Origin: Paenibacillus sp. 1001270B_150601_E10
Lineage (GTDB): Bacteria; Bacillota; Bacilli; Paenibacillales; Paenibacillaceae
Assembly: GCF_015558675.1 (NCBI RefSeq)
Contig: NZ_JADMOL010000001.1
Span: 990,865 to 1,054,864, forward strand
Reading direction: 5' to 3'
Length of the DNA stretch: 64,000 bases
This document shows, in pieces, positions 17,264 through 26,414 of the stretch; position 1 is the first letter of the stretch, and every line of letters starts with the position of its first letter. Under the pieces are notes generated by a model. The model was not told the DNA's origin. It worked only from the letters and a program-made list of their open reading frames with translations, and searched no databases. The position numbers and the translations under genes are program-made.

Positions 17264-18688
17264 TTAGCAATCAAAGTAAAGAGCATATTCTTGCGGATGG
17301 ATGCGGATCGATACTGACTTCGCTTCTGCACGCTTAACGGAAACGTAGTTATCGATGAATTCTTTCGTAAAGACGCCGCCTTCCGTCAAGAATTCGTAAT
17401 CAGCTTCAAGTGCGTCGAGTGCTTCATCCAATGTACCTGGCACACTGCGAATCTCTTTCTTTTCTGCATCAGACAACTCATAAATGTTTGTATCAAATGG
17501 GCCGTAGCCAAGTACACTTGGATCAAGCTTGCGCTTAATGCCGTCAAGACCAGCCATCAGCATAGCAGCAAATGCCAAGTATGGGTTTGCTGTAGAGTCC
17601 GGCGTACGGAATTCGATACGGCAGCCCTTAGGGGTAACTGCCGCGACAGGGATGCGGATCGCTGCTGAGCGGTTACCTTTGGAGTAAACCAAGTTTACAG
17701 GCGCTTCGTAGCCAGGAACAAGACGCTTAAAGGAGTTCGTACTTGGATTTGTAAGTGCAATAAGCGCTGGAGCATGATGCAGAATACCGCCGATATAATG
17801 AAGGGCCATTGCACTCAAGTTAGCATAGCCGCCTTTTTCATAGAACAATGGCGTATCTCCATCGAAGATCGATTGATGAACGTGCATTCCGCTTCCGTTA
17901 TCGCCAAATAATGGCTTCGGCATGAATGTCGCTACCTTGCCAAACTGGCGTGCTGTATTATGCACGATATATTTATATTTGAGCAGGTTGTCTGCTGTCT
18001 TTGTCAACGTATCAAAACGGAAGTTGATCTCAGCTTGGCCCGCAGTCGCGACCTCATGGTGATGGCGCTCAATGCGAAGTCCCGATTCCTCAAGCAAACG
18101 GCACATTTCACTGCGAAGATCCTGCTGAGTATCCATTGGTGCAACAGGAACATAACCGCCCTTCGTACGGATCTTGAAGCCAAGGTTGCCGCCTTCTTCC
18201 TTGCGGTTCGTATTCCAGCCCGCTTCTTCTGAATCGACATAGAAGGAGGAGCTGTTCATCGTGTTCTCATAACGAACATCGTCGAATACAAAGAACTCGG
18301 ACTCAGGAGCAAAGTATGCAGCCGTTCCAACGCCAGCCGTTTGAAGGAACTCTTCTGCTTTCTGGGCGATGCTGCGCGGGTCGCGTTCATAACGCTCGCC
18401 ATCTGGTGTAAAGATGTTACACATAATATTTAATGTTGGATGAGAAGTAAAAGAATCAACAAATGCTGCCTCTGGGTCTGGCATCATAACCATATCGGAT
18501 TCCTCAATGCCGCGGAAGCCTGGGATGGAGGATCCATCGAAAGCCACGCCATTAACAAACGTATCTGCGTCAACCTCTGATGCCGGAAGTGTTATATGGT
18601 GAGCACGTCCGCTCAAATCCACAAAACGAAAATCAACAAACTCAATATTTTTTTCCTTAATTAACCCCAACACTTGATTTACCGACAT
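17264..18688 (-). CDS. glnA: Glutamine synthetase type I, beta-like
   Basis: 474 residues. Signature motifs: VAFDGSSIPGF (N-terminus), ESEFFVFD, NGSGMHVHQS, KRLVPGYEAPV and the ATP/Glu loop region. The length and an inserted C-terminal segment match GSI-beta enzymes (469 in E. coli) rather than the 444-residue GSI-alpha of Bacillus. The adenylylation region is visible as TNIYELSDAEKKEI with Tyr403 in the position of E. coli Tyr397. No glnR is adjacent, unlike the Bacillus glnRA operon. A perfect GlnR/TnrA box and sigma-A promoter precede it. Whether Tyr403 is ever adenylylated is unknown; GlnE is not in the window. Confidence 0.95.
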   Translation of the reverse strand: MSVNQVLGLIKEKNIEFVDFRFVDLSGRAHHITLPASEVDADTFVNGVAFDGSSIPGFRGIEESDMVMMPDPEAAFVDSFTSHPTLNIMCNIFTPDGERYERDPRSIAQKAEEFLQTAGVGTAAYFAPESEFFVFDDVRYENTMNSSSFYVDSEEAGWNTNRKEEGGNLGFKIRTKGGYVPVAPMDTQQDLRSEMCRLLEESGLRIERHHHEVATAGQAEINFRFDTLTKTADNLLKYKYIVHNTARQFGKVATFMPKPLFGDNGSGMHVHQSIFDGDTPLFYEKGGYANLSAMALHYIGGILHHAPALIALTNPSTNSFKRLVPGYEAPVNLVYSKGNRSAAIRIPVAAVTPKGCRIEFRTPDSTANPYLAFAAMLMAGLDGIKRKLDPSVLGYGPFDTNIYELSDAEKKEIRSVPGTLDEALDALEADYEFLTEGGVFTKEFIDNYVSVKRAEAKSVSIRIHPQEYALYFDC

Positions 18689-18764
18689 CGTAATTCCTCC
18701 CCAATTCCGAACATTAACTCCCTATCCTTGGTTAAATGTTCAACTTCAATTTGATATTGATGTC

Positions 18765-18838
18765 ATTATAGAAGGACTTGAAAATGATGTCAATACTTAT
18801 GTAAGGTTTTTTTGAATTTCATGTCAGATATGCTTACA
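18765..18838 (-). promoter_or_regulatory. glnA promoter with GlnR/TnrA box
   Basis: Minus strand TTGACA (18793-18788), 17-bp spacer, TATAAT (18770-18765): a full consensus sigma-A promoter. At 18838-18822 lies TGTAAGCATATCTGACA, a perfect match to TGTNAN7TNACA, centred ~70 bp upstream of the predicted start. Nitrogen-dependent control by a GlnR or TnrA homologue is expected; the far-upstream position fits activation better than occlusion. Confidence 0.8.
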
Positions 18839-18904
18839 TGTATAAAAAATGAATGATTTAGTGCAAAAAGATTAGCTTTACTTTTTGTTGTTTCTATCAA
18901 AAAA

Positions 18905-18931
18905 AGCCGATTCCTAAGCAAGGAATCGGCT
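18905..18931 (-). terminator. aroF terminator
   Basis: Perfect 11-bp stem AGCCGATTCCT/AGGAATCGGCT followed on the minus strand by a T-run. Confidence 0.92.
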
Positions 18932-18938
18932 CTATCTG

Positions 18939-20006
18939 TTACTGTTCGACCGCTACGTTCTCAAAGAAGCTCATTGGCTGCTTCTCAGTGTTAAACGTGC
19001 TCCCCACAAGGGGTGCCAGCTGTTCCAGATCTTTCAAAAGACGAGCAAACTGATCAGGGAACAAGGATTGAACCCCGTCTCCCGTCATCGAATTATCAGG
19101 ATCATTATGCATCTCAATTATAAGTCCATCAGCTCCAGCTGCCACGGATGCTTTAGTCATTGGTTCCACTAATTCACGTCTGCCTGTGCCATGACTCGGG
19201 TCAGAAATGATTGGAAGATGCGTTAATCCCTTCATAACTGGGATCGCCGCAAGGTCAAGCGTGTTGCGCGTGTAACTTTCGAATGTTCGGATTCCGCGTT
19301 CACAGAGCATTACATTCGGGTTGCCGCCAGCGAGGATGTACTCCGCTGCATTCAACCATTCATCGTATGTTGCGCTAAAGCCGCGCTTGAGAAGAACCGG
19401 ACGATTGCATTCGCCTAGCTTCCGCAAGAGATCAAAGTTCTGCATGTTGCGTGTGCCAACCTGAAGAATATCCGCATATTCTGCGCACACATCCACATAA
19501 TCCGGCGTCATGACCTCCGTAATCGTCAAGAGTCCGTGTTTGCGGCCTGCCTCCTGCATCATCACGAGACCTTCCACGCCCACACCTTGGAAGCTGTATG
19601 GACCCGTGCGCGGCTTGAACGCTCCGCCTCGAAGAATTTGTCCACCAGCCGCCTTCACAAGTCTTGCAATCTCATCAATCTGCTCCGGAGACTCAACAGC
19701 ACATGGGCCACCCATGACAACCAGCTCTCCGCCGCCAATACGAACGTCTCCAATCTCAATGACTGTATCCTCAGGATGGAAATCACGACTCGCAAGCTTA
19801 TAGGACTTGGATATTTTAACGACATTCTCTACGCCGTGCATTTGTCTCAAATGTTCCGCGTGCTTAGGCTGGACTGAACCGACGATGCCAATAACCGTTC
19901 TGTCCACACCTTTTGATACATGTGGCTGCAATCCGTTCCCTTCTATATACTTCATGATCTCTCTTATACGATGTTCTGGTGTCAGATTGGATACAATTAC
20001 GATCAT
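18939..20006 (-). CDS. aroF: 3-deoxy-7-phosphoheptulonate synthase, KDPG-aldolase-like (type I-beta)
   Basis: 355 residues. Residues 1-~75 form the ferredoxin-like regulatory domain seen in Thermotoga-type DAHP synthases; the catalytic barrel follows with GGPCAVES, RGGAFKPRTGPYSFQG, LLKRG and SDPSHGTG. It condenses PEP and erythrose-4-phosphate, the first step of the shikimate pathway. Unlike B. subtilis AroA it carries no chorismate mutase domain. GGGGAG binding site and a sigma-A promoter lie upstream. Monocistronic. Confidence 0.95.
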   Translation of the reverse strand: MIVIVSNLTPEHRIREIMKYIEGNGLQPHVSKGVDRTVIGIVGSVQPKHAEHLRQMHGVENVVKISKSYKLASRDFHPEDTVIEIGDVRIGGGELVVMGGPCAVESPEQIDEIARLVKAAGGQILRGGAFKPRTGPYSFQGVGVEGLVMMQEAGRKHGLLTITEVMTPDYVDVCAEYADILQVGTRNMQNFDLLRKLGECNRPVLLKRGFSATYDEWLNAAEYILAGGNPNVMLCERGIRTFESYTRNTLDLAAIPVMKGLTHLPIISDPSHGTGRRELVEPMTKASVAAGADGLIIEMHNDPDNSMTGDGVQSLFPDQFARLLKDLEQLAPLVGSTFNTEKQPMSFFENVAVEQ

Positions 20007-20105
20007 GGCACTCCCCGCCCTCTCTGTTTCAATTCTTTCGCACTTAGACGCTTGTTCGCGTTTATGCTTTTAACTGTTAAAGTATTTATATGTCTTACAA
20101 CCGAA

Positions 20106-20134
20106 ACTATATCTTGTTATTGCCCATTCGTCAA
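20106..20134 (-). promoter_or_regulatory. aroF promoter
   Basis: Minus strand TTGACG, 17-bp spacer, TATAGT. Confidence 0.75.
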
Positions 20135-20311
20135 TAGTATTTTAGCATATTTTTTCTGATCATCCTTTGTATGGACAGTCTCGAACAGCTGCAATATCAA
20201 GCTTTTTTGGTTCTATGATCCTCAAGAAATGATGAATGAATGTTCATTTACTGACCATCTCCCTCCCCATTAAGCATGTTCCGTTCTTTCTACACGCCAC
20301 ATGAAATAAAG

Positions 20312-20344
20312 AAAAGCCTCCCCGCAATATAGGGAAGCTTTTTA
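20312..20344 (-). terminator. Terminator of the sulfatase operon
   Basis: Stem AAAGCTTCCC/GGGAGGCTTT on the minus strand with one G-U pair, then TTC. It lies 40 bp past the sulfatase stop. Confidence 0.7.
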
Positions 20345-20385
20345 GTATATTAGGTGTCTTCCTATCTATCGCGTGCTGCCTGCCT

Positions 20386-22650
20386 TTACTCTGAAGCAAG
20401 CTCCAGTACTTCAGCTGAGGCTGCATCAAGCTCTGGTGTACTCACACGATAGACAACCTTCAGAATTTTGCCTGCAAAACGGAACGGTGCTTCATAAAAT
20501 GGAACAATCGGTGTCGTATCATTTTGTCCAATATTGAATAATCCAAAGGAGAAGCCAAGCTGCGCAGTTCCCGTCAGCTGACCTTGTCCTGCCTCTTTAT
20601 CATTAATCAGTAGGGTGCCTAAACCTTCTCCATCTCCTGTCTTGACATAACGAAATATGATCTTAAGCGCCCCAGTTGGCAGCTCCTGTTCAGAAGCAAT
20701 AATCTGCACGGAGGTTCCTCTGAGGTTATTGGCAAAGAACAACCGGTTGCCTTGAATATAAAGGGAATAACCTGCTGCTCTTGCGCCAGCGGCGATGATG
20801 ACTCCTTCCTCTTCAATCGAGCCTCGAAGAAGATCTGCCTCGATCTCAAAGCTCTTATCGCGAACATCTGGTGCCTTCGAGATCGGAAGCCCTTGCTCGG
20901 AGCGATAGAAGACACGCGCTATTGGTGTTGCTGATGCCTGTGCACGCCTGCTCTCTGCCAGCACGCGATGGAAGGAGCGCTCCTCGATCGGAAGAATGCC
21001 GATTCTCTCTGCTTCGCTCCACCACAATGCTTTCAGCTCTTCGAGCTTCTCTGGATATTGCGTCGAGAGGTCATTTAACTCACTATAATCCCGCTCTACG
21101 TGATACAACTCCCATCGATCTGCATCAAAATCCGTATCCGGTTTATGAATTGCAACAGCCTTCCAGCCCTCATGATAGATAGCTCGGTTGCCGACCATCT
21201 CGTACACTTGTGTCTGTTTGGTAGTCGGAGCACTTGCTTTGGCAAAGCTATAAGCAAGACTCACACCATGAATTGGCAGCTGCGGTACTCCCTTGTAGCT
21301 TAAAGGGCTTTCGATGCCGATAATCTCAAGAATCGTCGGCACAATATCAATTACATGATGATATTGATTCCGGATTCCTCCTTTATCCTGGATTCCTTCT
21401 GGATAGTGAATGATAAGGGGATCCTTAATGCCGCCTGCATGGACAAAGGATTTATACCATCTAAGCGGGGTATTGCCTACTTGAGCCCAGCCCTTAGGAT
21501 AATGATTATTCGCGAGTGGCGTTCCGATCTCATCGTACCGCGCTAACTTCTGTTCATAGGATTCCTGTCCTGCAAAGTCGGCCCAATGGTTCAGGCTGCC
21601 GTGTTCACCGCCCGCTGCGCATGCCCCATTATCCGACAACAGGATGAAGAGTGTGCGATCCAATTCCCCTATTTCCCTCAAATAGTGAACGATGCGGCCG
21701 ATGTGCTCATCCGTATGCTCCAAGAAGCCTGCAAACGCCTCCTGCAATCTTGTATACAGCTTCTTTTCCTCAACACTTAGGGAGTCCCACGCCCTGACAT
21801 CTGGGCTTCTAGGGGGCAGCTCTGCATCCTTGGGAATAATGCCTAGCTCCTGCTGAAGCTTATAGGTCTGCTCGCGCGCAACGTCCCAGCCTTGATCGAA
21901 TTTGCCTTTGTACTTATCGATGTATGCTTGCGGAGCATGGTGAGGGGCGTGTGTCGCTCCGTATGCGACGTAGCCAAAGAACGGCTTCTCCGTCGAGGCA
22001 GTCTTCTGCTCCCGAATATACGATATGAACTTATCGGTGATATCTTCCGTCAGATGATACGCCTTCCCTTCTTCAGCAGGGAATGGAACTCGGCGATTAT
22101 CTTCAACAAGTGTAGGATTCCATTGGCTTGTTGCTCCGCCTAAGAAACCATAGTAATGCTCGAAGCCGCGGCCAAGCGGCCAATTATCAAATGGACCAGC
22201 GAAGGACTGCTCGTTGTCCAGACTCAAATGCCATTTTCCGACTGCAAAGGTGTTATAGCCATGATCCACCAAGACTTCACTAATAAGAGCCGCTTCTTTG
22301 CTTACACGTCCTCTCGCATTCGGAAAGCCTCCATCTTGGGACAAAACACTCCGTAACCCCACTGCATGCGGATGACGTCCTGTTAACAGCGCAGCCCTTG
22401 TTGGTGAGCATAAGGCTGTCGTATGGAAATTGTTATAGCGAAGCCCGCCGCTCGCTAATGCGTCGATATTCGGTGTGGCGATGTCCGATCCATAGCAGCC
22501 AAGCTGAGCAAAGCCCAGATCGTCGAGCAGCACAACAACTACATTTGGTGCTCCATCTCTTGGTTTGTCCGCTTCCTTCCACCATGGCTTGGAATCTGCA
22601 ACTGTTTTTCCGATTTGACCTTGAAAGGTTTCTTTCTCCCACTGCGCCAT
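20386..22650 (-). CDS. Type I arylsulfatase
   Basis: 754 residues. Metal-binding LLDDLGF (D43, D44) and the formylglycine signature CSPTRAALLTGR with the modifiable Cys at residue 81; the second signature region GKWHL follows at ~residue 138. The catalytic alkaline-phosphatase-fold domain spans roughly 30-560, and a beta-rich C-terminal domain of ~150 residues follows. No signal peptide, so the enzyme is cytosolic. It is the last gene of an operon with a sulfonate/sulfate-ester ABC transporter, implying uptake of an aryl or alkyl sulfate and release of sulfate inside the cell. A formylglycine-generating enzyme is needed and is not in the window. Confidence 0.92.
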   Translation of the reverse strand: MAQWEKETFQGQIGKTVADSKPWWKEADKPRDGAPNVVVVLLDDLGFAQLGCYGSDIATPNIDALASGGLRYNNFHTTALCSPTRAALLTGRHPHAVGLRSVLSQDGGFPNARGRVSKEAALISEVLVDHGYNTFAVGKWHLSLDNEQSFAGPFDNWPLGRGFEHYYGFLGGATSQWNPTLVEDNRRVPFPAEEGKAYHLTEDITDKFISYIREQKTASTEKPFFGYVAYGATHAPHHAPQAYIDKYKGKFDQGWDVAREQTYKLQQELGIIPKDAELPPRSPDVRAWDSLSVEEKKLYTRLQEAFAGFLEHTDEHIGRIVHYLREIGELDRTLFILLSDNGACAAGGEHGSLNHWADFAGQESYEQKLARYDEIGTPLANNHYPKGWAQVGNTPLRWYKSFVHAGGIKDPLIIHYPEGIQDKGGIRNQYHHVIDIVPTILEIIGIESPLSYKGVPQLPIHGVSLAYSFAKASAPTTKQTQVYEMVGNRAIYHEGWKAVAIHKPDTDFDADRWELYHVERDYSELNDLSTQYPEKLEELKALWWSEAERIGILPIEERSFHRVLAESRRAQASATPIARVFYRSEQGLPISKAPDVRDKSFEIEADLLRGSIEEEGVIIAAGARAAGYSLYIQGNRLFFANNLRGTSVQIIASEQELPTGALKIIFRYVKTGDGEGLGTLLINDKEAGQGQLTGTAQLGFSFGLFNIGQNDTTPIVPFYEAPFRFAGKILKVVYRVSTPELDAASAEVLELASE

Positions 22651-22747
22651 CTCGATATCCCTCCTGTGAGCCTTTTCGAAGAGAGCTCTATTCTATTTTT
22701 TCAAAAGCAACTCATGATGGATTCAGTCCTGAAGTGCCGTCATGCTT

Positions 22748-23542
22748 CTAGTCGCCTACCTGCAGCTTGCCTCTGAACTTGGCACGATCCACAACTCCGT
22801 ATCGAGACAAGGCCGTACTTCCAAGCCAGCCAAGCAGCCGATCCGTAATAAAGCCCATTAATCCAAGCGAGACAAGGCCTACAAAGATCCAATCCATTTT
22901 GAAATACAATCTGGCATTCCAGATCATAAAGCCTACACCTTTATCAGCCGCAATCATTTCCGCCCCAATAATGGCCATGTAGGACGTACTCATCGCAAGC
23001 CTCACGCCTGTAAAAATATGAGGAATCGTAGCCGGTATAACCACGTGCATGAGAATTTGCCCCTCCGAAGCCCCCATGCTTCTAGCCGACCGAATCTTAT
23101 CATCCTCAATCGACAAGACCCCAGTCATCGTATTCAGAATAACGATAAACAAGGTGGCATAAATGATCAGCACGACCTTCGATTGCTCGCCGATTCCAAA
23201 CCACAGCATGAACAGCGTAATGAAGGCGAGAGGAGGAATAAAGCGAATGAAGTTCAAAAACGGCTCCGTCAGGATTCGGATGAACGTCACCTGGCCCATA
23301 ATAAGTCCAATCGGTATCGCGATGAAGCTGCCGATGATCCAGCCAGACAGCACTCTTGCAAAGCTAACGCCAATATAAGAGACGAGCGTTCCATCCGATA
23401 TCAGTTCGATCGCGCCAAGCAACGTCTCATAGGGTCCAGGCAAAAATTCTGGGGTTGCAAGAATGGACAACAGCTGCCACACGATCAAGCTTAGAATCCA
23501 TGTGACCATTCCTGTATTCACCAATCGTTTTACATAATCCAT
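22748..23542 (-). CDS. ABC transporter permease, SsuC/TauC type
   Basis: 264 residues, about six membrane helices, with the EAA-loop motif ASEGQILMHVVIPATIPHIFTG typical of nitrate/sulfonate/taurine permeases. It sits between the ATPase gene (12 nt upstream) and the arylsulfatase, in the same transcription unit. Substrate is inferred from the sulfatase neighbour to be a sulfate ester or sulfonate. Confidence 0.92.
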   Translation of the reverse strand: MDYVKRLVNTGMVTWILSLIVWQLLSILATPEFLPGPYETLLGAIELISDGTLVSYIGVSFARVLSGWIIGSFIAIPIGLIMGQVTFIRILTEPFLNFIRFIPPLAFITLFMLWFGIGEQSKVVLIIYATLFIVILNTMTGVLSIEDDKIRSARSMGASEGQILMHVVIPATIPHIFTGVRLAMSTSYMAIIGAEMIAADKGVGFMIWNARLYFKMDWIFVGLVSLGLMGFITDRLLGWLGSTALSRYGVVDRAKFRGKLQVGD

Positions 23543-23554
23543 CGTCCATCCTCC

Positions 23555-24334
23555 TTACTCTTTGTCAAAATGCTCCTGTATCGTCTGATGCAGTTCATGG
23601 AAGCGCGGATCTGCATACGTTCTCGGATAAGGAAGATCAACCGAATAAATCTCGGTGATCTTAGAAGCTGGGCCCACTGACATAATGCCGATTCGCTGAC
23701 CCAGCAGCAGCGCTTCCTGCAGATCATGCGTAACGAAGATAACCGTCTTCTTCGTCTCTTGCCAGATGCGAATCAATTCCTTCTGCATCGTTCTTCTCGT
23801 CATCGCATCAAGCGCTCCAAACGGTTCATCCATAAGCAGAATCGAAGGACTGATCGCGAGTACGCGCGCAAGCTGAACGCGCTGTTTCATCCCACCGGAC
23901 AGCTCCTTAGGAAATTTGTCCTCATGACCTTTAAGTCCAACAAGTTCAATATATTGATCGGAGATTTCCCTTCGCTTAAGCTTGGGCACCCTTTTCATCT
24001 TCAAGCCAAACTCCACATTTTGTCTGACCGTTAGCCACGGGAATAGGGAAGCATCCGCCTGCTGAAACACCATCGCCCTGTCCCTGCCCGGCTTCTTGAT
24101 CTCCTTCGCATCCACCGACAAGCTGCCATCGGTCTTGCTGATAAACCCAGCAATCATATTTAAAAGCGTAGACTTTCCGCAGCCGCTCGGCCCAAGCAGG
24201 ATAAAGAATTCCCCTCCGCGAACGACAAGGTCGACATCCTTGATAATGTAGTGCGGATTTGCAATGGATCGGGATTGAAACGTCTTATTCAGCTTCTCGA
24301 TCACAATCGTGTTCGTCTGCAGCACAGCGGACAT
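23555..24334 (-). CDS. ABC transporter ATP-binding protein, SsuB/TauB type
   Basis: 259 residues from the ATG at 24334; two ATGs at 24343 and 24340 are too close to the GAAAGG binding site. Walker [11 protein letters not shown]-loop [11 protein letters not shown], signature [14 protein letters not shown], Walker [13 protein letters not shown] and switch His in VTHD are all present. Energises uptake together with the permease and the lipoprotein encoded on either side. Confidence 0.93.
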   Translation of the reverse strand: MSAVLQTNTIVIEKLNKTFQSRSIANPHYIIKDVDLVVRGGEFFILLGPSGCGKSTLLNMIAGFISKTDGSLSVDAKEIKKPGRDRAMVFQQADASLFPWLTVRQNVEFGLKMKRVPKLKRREISDQYIELVGLKGHEDKFPKELSGGMKQRVQLARVLAISPSILLMDEPFGALDAMTRRTMQKELIRIWQETKKTVIFVTHDLQEALLLGQRIGIMSVGPASKITEIYSVDLPYPRTYADPRFHELHQTIQEHFDKE

Positions 24335-24361
24335 GTTCATCATCCTTTCTTTACGTTTAGA

Positions 24362-25402
24362 TTATGGCTGGTAGCTTACAGCGTCTGGCAGCACCTTTTT
24401 TAATGGATCAATGTTGATTTTTTCTTCAAGCTTATAAAGAGAGCTGTCCAGAATGCCGCGATCAATAAGCCAATCGTACATTTTCTTCAGATGATCGTAA
24501 TCCTCTTGCGAGAAGCCAAGCACTAGCCCAGTTGCTTCCATATTGCGCAATGTGGATTCCTTAGGAATCTTGATAGACTTATATAAGATATCTGCTGTTA
24601 CATCCGGATGCTCAACGGTATAGGATGTGGATTCATCCAGCGCTTGCAGAATGCGGCCCACAACGTCGGGATTGTCCTTCACATATTCTGTTTGAACCAA
24701 GAAGTAGGCTCTCACAAAATGGTTGTTCGCTGTTCCATCGACAAGCTTACGAAGAGTCTCGATCTTCTCCAGTTTGGCAAGTAGGTCTCCTGAAGCCCAG
24801 ATTGCATCAATATCTCCCTTTCTCGCAGCCACGATCGCTTCGTCTGGAGAAGTGTAATTTACAAAGGTCACATCCTTATCATTAATTCCTAGCTTCTCTA
24901 AATATTTGAACCAGACGTATTCCCCTACGGTTGCGCGAGGGACGCCAAGACGCTTCCCCTTAATGTCCTGCTCCGTCTGGATGCTGTCGTTAACGAGCAG
25001 AAAGCTTCGCTTAGCTGATTCTGGCGTACTTCTGGAGATTGTCGCCACGATACTCATATTTCCTTTGCCAAGCGAATTCAGCATCGCATAATCTGCCGCA
25101 ATTCCAGCATCGGTCCGCCCTACCAGCATGGCATTGATCGTATCGATGCCATAAGCAAAGTCTGAAGTTTCAGCTTCAATTCCATACTTCTTGAAAAAGC
25201 CTTCCTCCTTAGCCACCCTGTATTGTGGTGAACCATTGCCCGCTGTATCAAGGCCAATCCTTACCTTCGTCACATTCGCTTGCTGATCTGCTGAAGCTTG
25301 GGAATCGATGCTTGCTTTCGAAGAACTGCCGCAGCCTGCAGCAACCACCATCAGACTCATCACGGTAATCAACGTGAACCATTGGATTTGATTTTTTCGC
25401 AT
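24362..25402 (-). CDS. Substrate-binding lipoprotein of the sulfonate/sulfate-ester ABC transporter
   Basis: 346 residues from ATG 25402 (MRKNQIQW), with AAGGGGG just upstream; the longer frame to 25432 lacks a binding site. Signal peptide with lipobox-like VVAAGC places the mature protein on the outer face of the membrane. The rest is an NMT1/SsuA-type periplasmic-binding fold (KVRIGLDTAGN, then VPRATVGEYVWFKY). First gene of the operon leading into ATPase, permease and arylsulfatase. Confidence 0.9.
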   Translation of the reverse strand: MRKNQIQWFTLITVMSLMVVAAGCGSSSKASIDSQASADQQANVTKVRIGLDTAGNGSPQYRVAKEEGFFKKYGIEAETSDFAYGIDTINAMLVGRTDAGIAADYAMLNSLGKGNMSIVATISRSTPESAKRSFLLVNDSIQTEQDIKGKRLGVPRATVGEYVWFKYLEKLGINDKDVTFVNYTSPDEAIVAARKGDIDAIWASGDLLAKLEKIETLRKLVDGTANNHFVRAYFLVQTEYVKDNPDVVGRILQALDESTSYTVEHPDVTADILYKSIKIPKESTLRNMEATGLVLGFSQEDYDHLKKMYDWLIDRGILDSSLYKLEEKINIDPLKKVLPDAVSYQP

Positions 25403-25547
25403 CTTGCATTCCCCCTTGCAATTCACTCCCATGGCGAAAAAGGCGCAAAAAAGACGCTAGGCAAGCAAGTCAGCTTCCCTCCCATTGCTGTGCTTCATGC
25501 ACATTCATAGGATTCTGGATAGCTGCTTATAAGCTTACTTAGCGCCT

Positions 25548-25616
25548 TTGGTTGACCAATCGGCATTTTGGTTTTTCTTGTAATTGGATTTTACTACCAT
25601 AATTCCGATGTGTCAA
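25548..25616 (-). promoter_or_regulatory. Promoter and possible operator of the sulfatase operon
   Basis: Minus strand TTGACA (25616-25611), 17-bp spacer, TAAAAT (25593-25588). About 30 bp downstream is TTGGTCAACCAA (25559-25548), a 5-bp dyad that could bind a repressor. The binding protein is unknown. Confidence 0.6.
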
Positions 25617-25649
25617 CTATGTTTTTTGTTTTCTTTCCACCCTAAGCAT

Positions 25650-25687
25650 AAAAAGACAGGATCCCTTAGGAGAGATCCTGTCTTTTT
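25650..25687. terminator. Strong bidirectional terminator
   Basis: AAAAAGACAGGATC (25650-25663) pairs perfectly with GATCCTGTCTTTTT (25674-25687). It separates the sulfatase operon promoter from the upstream DUF2062 gene. Confidence 0.9.
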
Positions 25688-25843
25688 ATTGGCGCACCCG
25701 CCATGCTTTTCAAACATCGCGAGCGTGTCCGCTCTATTCTAACCTTTTATTTATGATACAACGATTCATATCTGTATGATATTCCCCAGCTATCTCCAGA
25801 TAATATGGGAACGTGCACGATGCAAGTCATCCTTGCGACCAAC

Positions 25844-26311
25844 TTAATCCGCTATAATATGAGCTGCACGGCGTCGTTTTTCTCGGCGATGCTTCTGCAC
25901 CCAGAGCAGCACCTTTTTAAGAGGGAAATAAACGATCATAGCAAGAATACATCCATCCACGATCCCGCCAGCAATTAAGTATAGGTTAATCGTAAGCAGC
26001 TGATTCAGCCAATCCGGCAGAACATGAAAGTGAACAGCAAATTGCTCGGGGAGCAGCCAATGTCCCACTCGCTCATTCAGCACGGCAAATGGCAGATAAA
26101 CCACTTTCCCGATGACGAAGCCAATAAAGGCTGATGCCAATCTCCCTCTTAATAAAAAGACAAACGGGAAGATCAGGAAGAAGGCCAGACCAGCCGTTGG
26201 GAGCGTGAACATTTCTATAGCCAGTCCGATGCAGAATCCTCTTGCAACTGCCGTCACCTCGCCCCGCGTACGGACAAGCTTTAGGGCTTGATATTTGAAC
26301 CATCGCTTCAT
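25844..26311 (-). CDS. DUF2062 family membrane protein
   Basis: 155 residues with about three hydrophobic helices and basic termini; the stretch ALKLVRTRGEVTAVARGFCIGL and the following hydrophobic pattern match DUF2062. Function unknown. A terminator lies ~155 bp downstream. It is probably transcribed alone, as ispH starts beyond it with a 100-bp gap. Confidence 0.75.
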   Translation of the reverse strand: MKRWFKYQALKLVRTRGEVTAVARGFCIGLAIEMFTLPTAGLAFFLIFPFVFLLRGRLASAFIGFVIGKVVYLPFAVLNERVGHWLLPEQFAVHFHVLPDWLNQLLTINLYLIAGGIVDGCILAMIVYFPLKKVLLWVQKHRREKRRRAAHIIAD

Positions 26312-26414
26312 CGTTAACCCTCTTTTCCTAGCGGAGCTCCTGTCGGTCGCCTAATCTGTATAGAGAACGATTAAAGAGAAGACAAGAATAGACCTTGCTA
26401 TTCTTGTCCTTTGC

